Source: an uncultured bacterium
GTDB taxonomy: Bacteria; Bacteroidota; Bacteroidia; Chitinophagales; Chitinophagaceae
NCBI GenBank assembly: GCA_903826405.1
Contig: CAIKEH010000029.1
Coordinates: 1 to 64,000 of the forward strand
DNA length: 64,000 nucleotides
Direction of reading: 5' to 3'
Part shown: positions 63,669 through 64,000 of the stretch, in pieces
Numbering within the stretch: the first letter of the stretch is position 1
Layout: the number at the start of each line of letters is the position of its first letter
The notes under the pieces: generated by a model
Databases searched by the model: none
Told to the model about the DNA's origin: nothing
Seen by the model: the letters and a program-made list of their open reading frames with translations, nothing else
Program-made: the position numbers and the translations under genes

Positions 63669-64000
63669 CTAAGTTCCTTCTGATCCCCGATTCATTACCA
63701 GATTATCGATCAACCTCACATTGCCCAGAAAAGCCGCAATGAGAAAGACCAATGGTTTTCTGCCATTCCATTCATTCTCGATTTCCAAAGTTTCAGCATC
63801 CGCGATCTCCACATAGTCCACTTCAAATCCTTTACTCGCCAGGAAAGCAACTCCGGAATTTTTGAGTGAGATCAGGGATCCTGGCGCAAGTCGTTCCTTC
63901 AAGTCTACCAGGCACTCATAAATGGAAGAAGCCAACACTAACTGTTCATTGTCCAAACGCATGTTCCTGCTGCTCATGGCAAGTCCGCTTTTTTCACGAA
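63669..64000 (-). CDS. panC: Pantothenate synthetase, C-terminal part (cut by the window edge)
   Basis: Open to the right end: the last 110 codons of an ATP-dependent pantoate-beta-alanine ligase, the enzyme that closes pantothenate synthesis. Reading from the edge: REKSGLAMSSRNMRL, where SGLAMSSRN is the invariant motif that binds ATP phosphates and the KMSKS-equivalent loop; then DYVEIADAETLEIENEW and a final FLGNVRLIDN segment. The ATG at 63977 is internal, not the start. The N-terminal half with the HxGH motif lies outside the window. Located upstream of the flippase on the same strand; panB is 5 kb further along. Confidence 0.95.
   Translation of the reverse strand, partial: REKSGLAMSSRNMRLDNEQLVLASSIYECLVDLKERLAPGSLISLKNSGVAFLASKGFEVDYVEIADAETLEIENEWNGRKPLVFLIAAFLGNVRLIDNLVMNRGSEGT

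Overview
The window reads as chromosomal DNA of a Bacteroidota bacterium, most likely of the Chitinophagaceae or a close relative (inference). Support seen in the sequence: a type IX secretion C-terminal sorting domain, TonB-dependent receptors of Bacteroidota type, a 7TM-AraC regulator, an RND pump fused to a TolC-like domain, the miaB / sigma-54 activator / lptE / secG neighbourhood, no Shine-Dalgarno reliance, and promoters of the TTTG-N19-TAnnTTTG kind, best seen in front of tRNA-His. There is no insertion sequence, CRISPR array, prophage or rRNA. Most of the window is ordinary housekeeping DNA, with a few accessory blocks.

Left part (1-17 kb): malQ and a dipeptide epimerase overlap in one transcription unit, followed by a convergent SDR oxidoreductase and tRNA-Pro(CGG). 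A large secreted purple-acid-phosphatase-like protein with PKD repeats and a sorting tail follows. Then comes a minus-strand block of creatininase-family hydrolase, TonB-dependent receptor, 7TM-AraC regulator, long arylsulfatase, a 30-bp palindrome and an OprP/O-type porin. This looks like one organosulfate-scavenging locus. tRNA-Thr(CGT) sits directly before trmH.

Middle (17-41 kb): minus-strand envelope and tRNA-modification genes (yihY, mltG, secG, an unknown protein with two poly-C tracts, lptE, a receiver-less sigma-54 activator, miaB). After a 0.7-kb gene-poor gap come the plus-strand CusA-TolC fusion and CusB adaptor, tRNA-Gly(CCC), a catalytic/non-catalytic pair of M16 peptidases, and a conserved small protein. 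The two halves of an HdrD-like iron-sulfur oxidoreductase are separated by four oppositely oriented genes (membrane-anchored ATP-grasp, MFS, LysE-type, DinB).

Right part (41-64 kb): phosphoribosyltransferase, DUF2279 protein, phospho-sugar mutase, LysM and BON envelope proteins, pcm, a TonB-linked outer membrane protein with a glycine-rich segment, tRNA-His, a Prc/CtpA protease, a two-domain M16 peptidase, a second DinB protein, a subtilisin with a large helical insert, and an ALDH7-type dehydrogenase. The last minus-strand group is panC (cut by the window edge), a YbhN-like flippase, rfaE2, ppk1, ppx and panB: pantothenate synthesis flanking polyphosphate and heptose metabolism.

Where an earlier in-frame start (often TTG) exists but homology-style alignment, signal peptide position or promoter position favours a later ATG, the later start is given and explained. 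No database search or structure prediction was run; family names rest on motifs read by eye.
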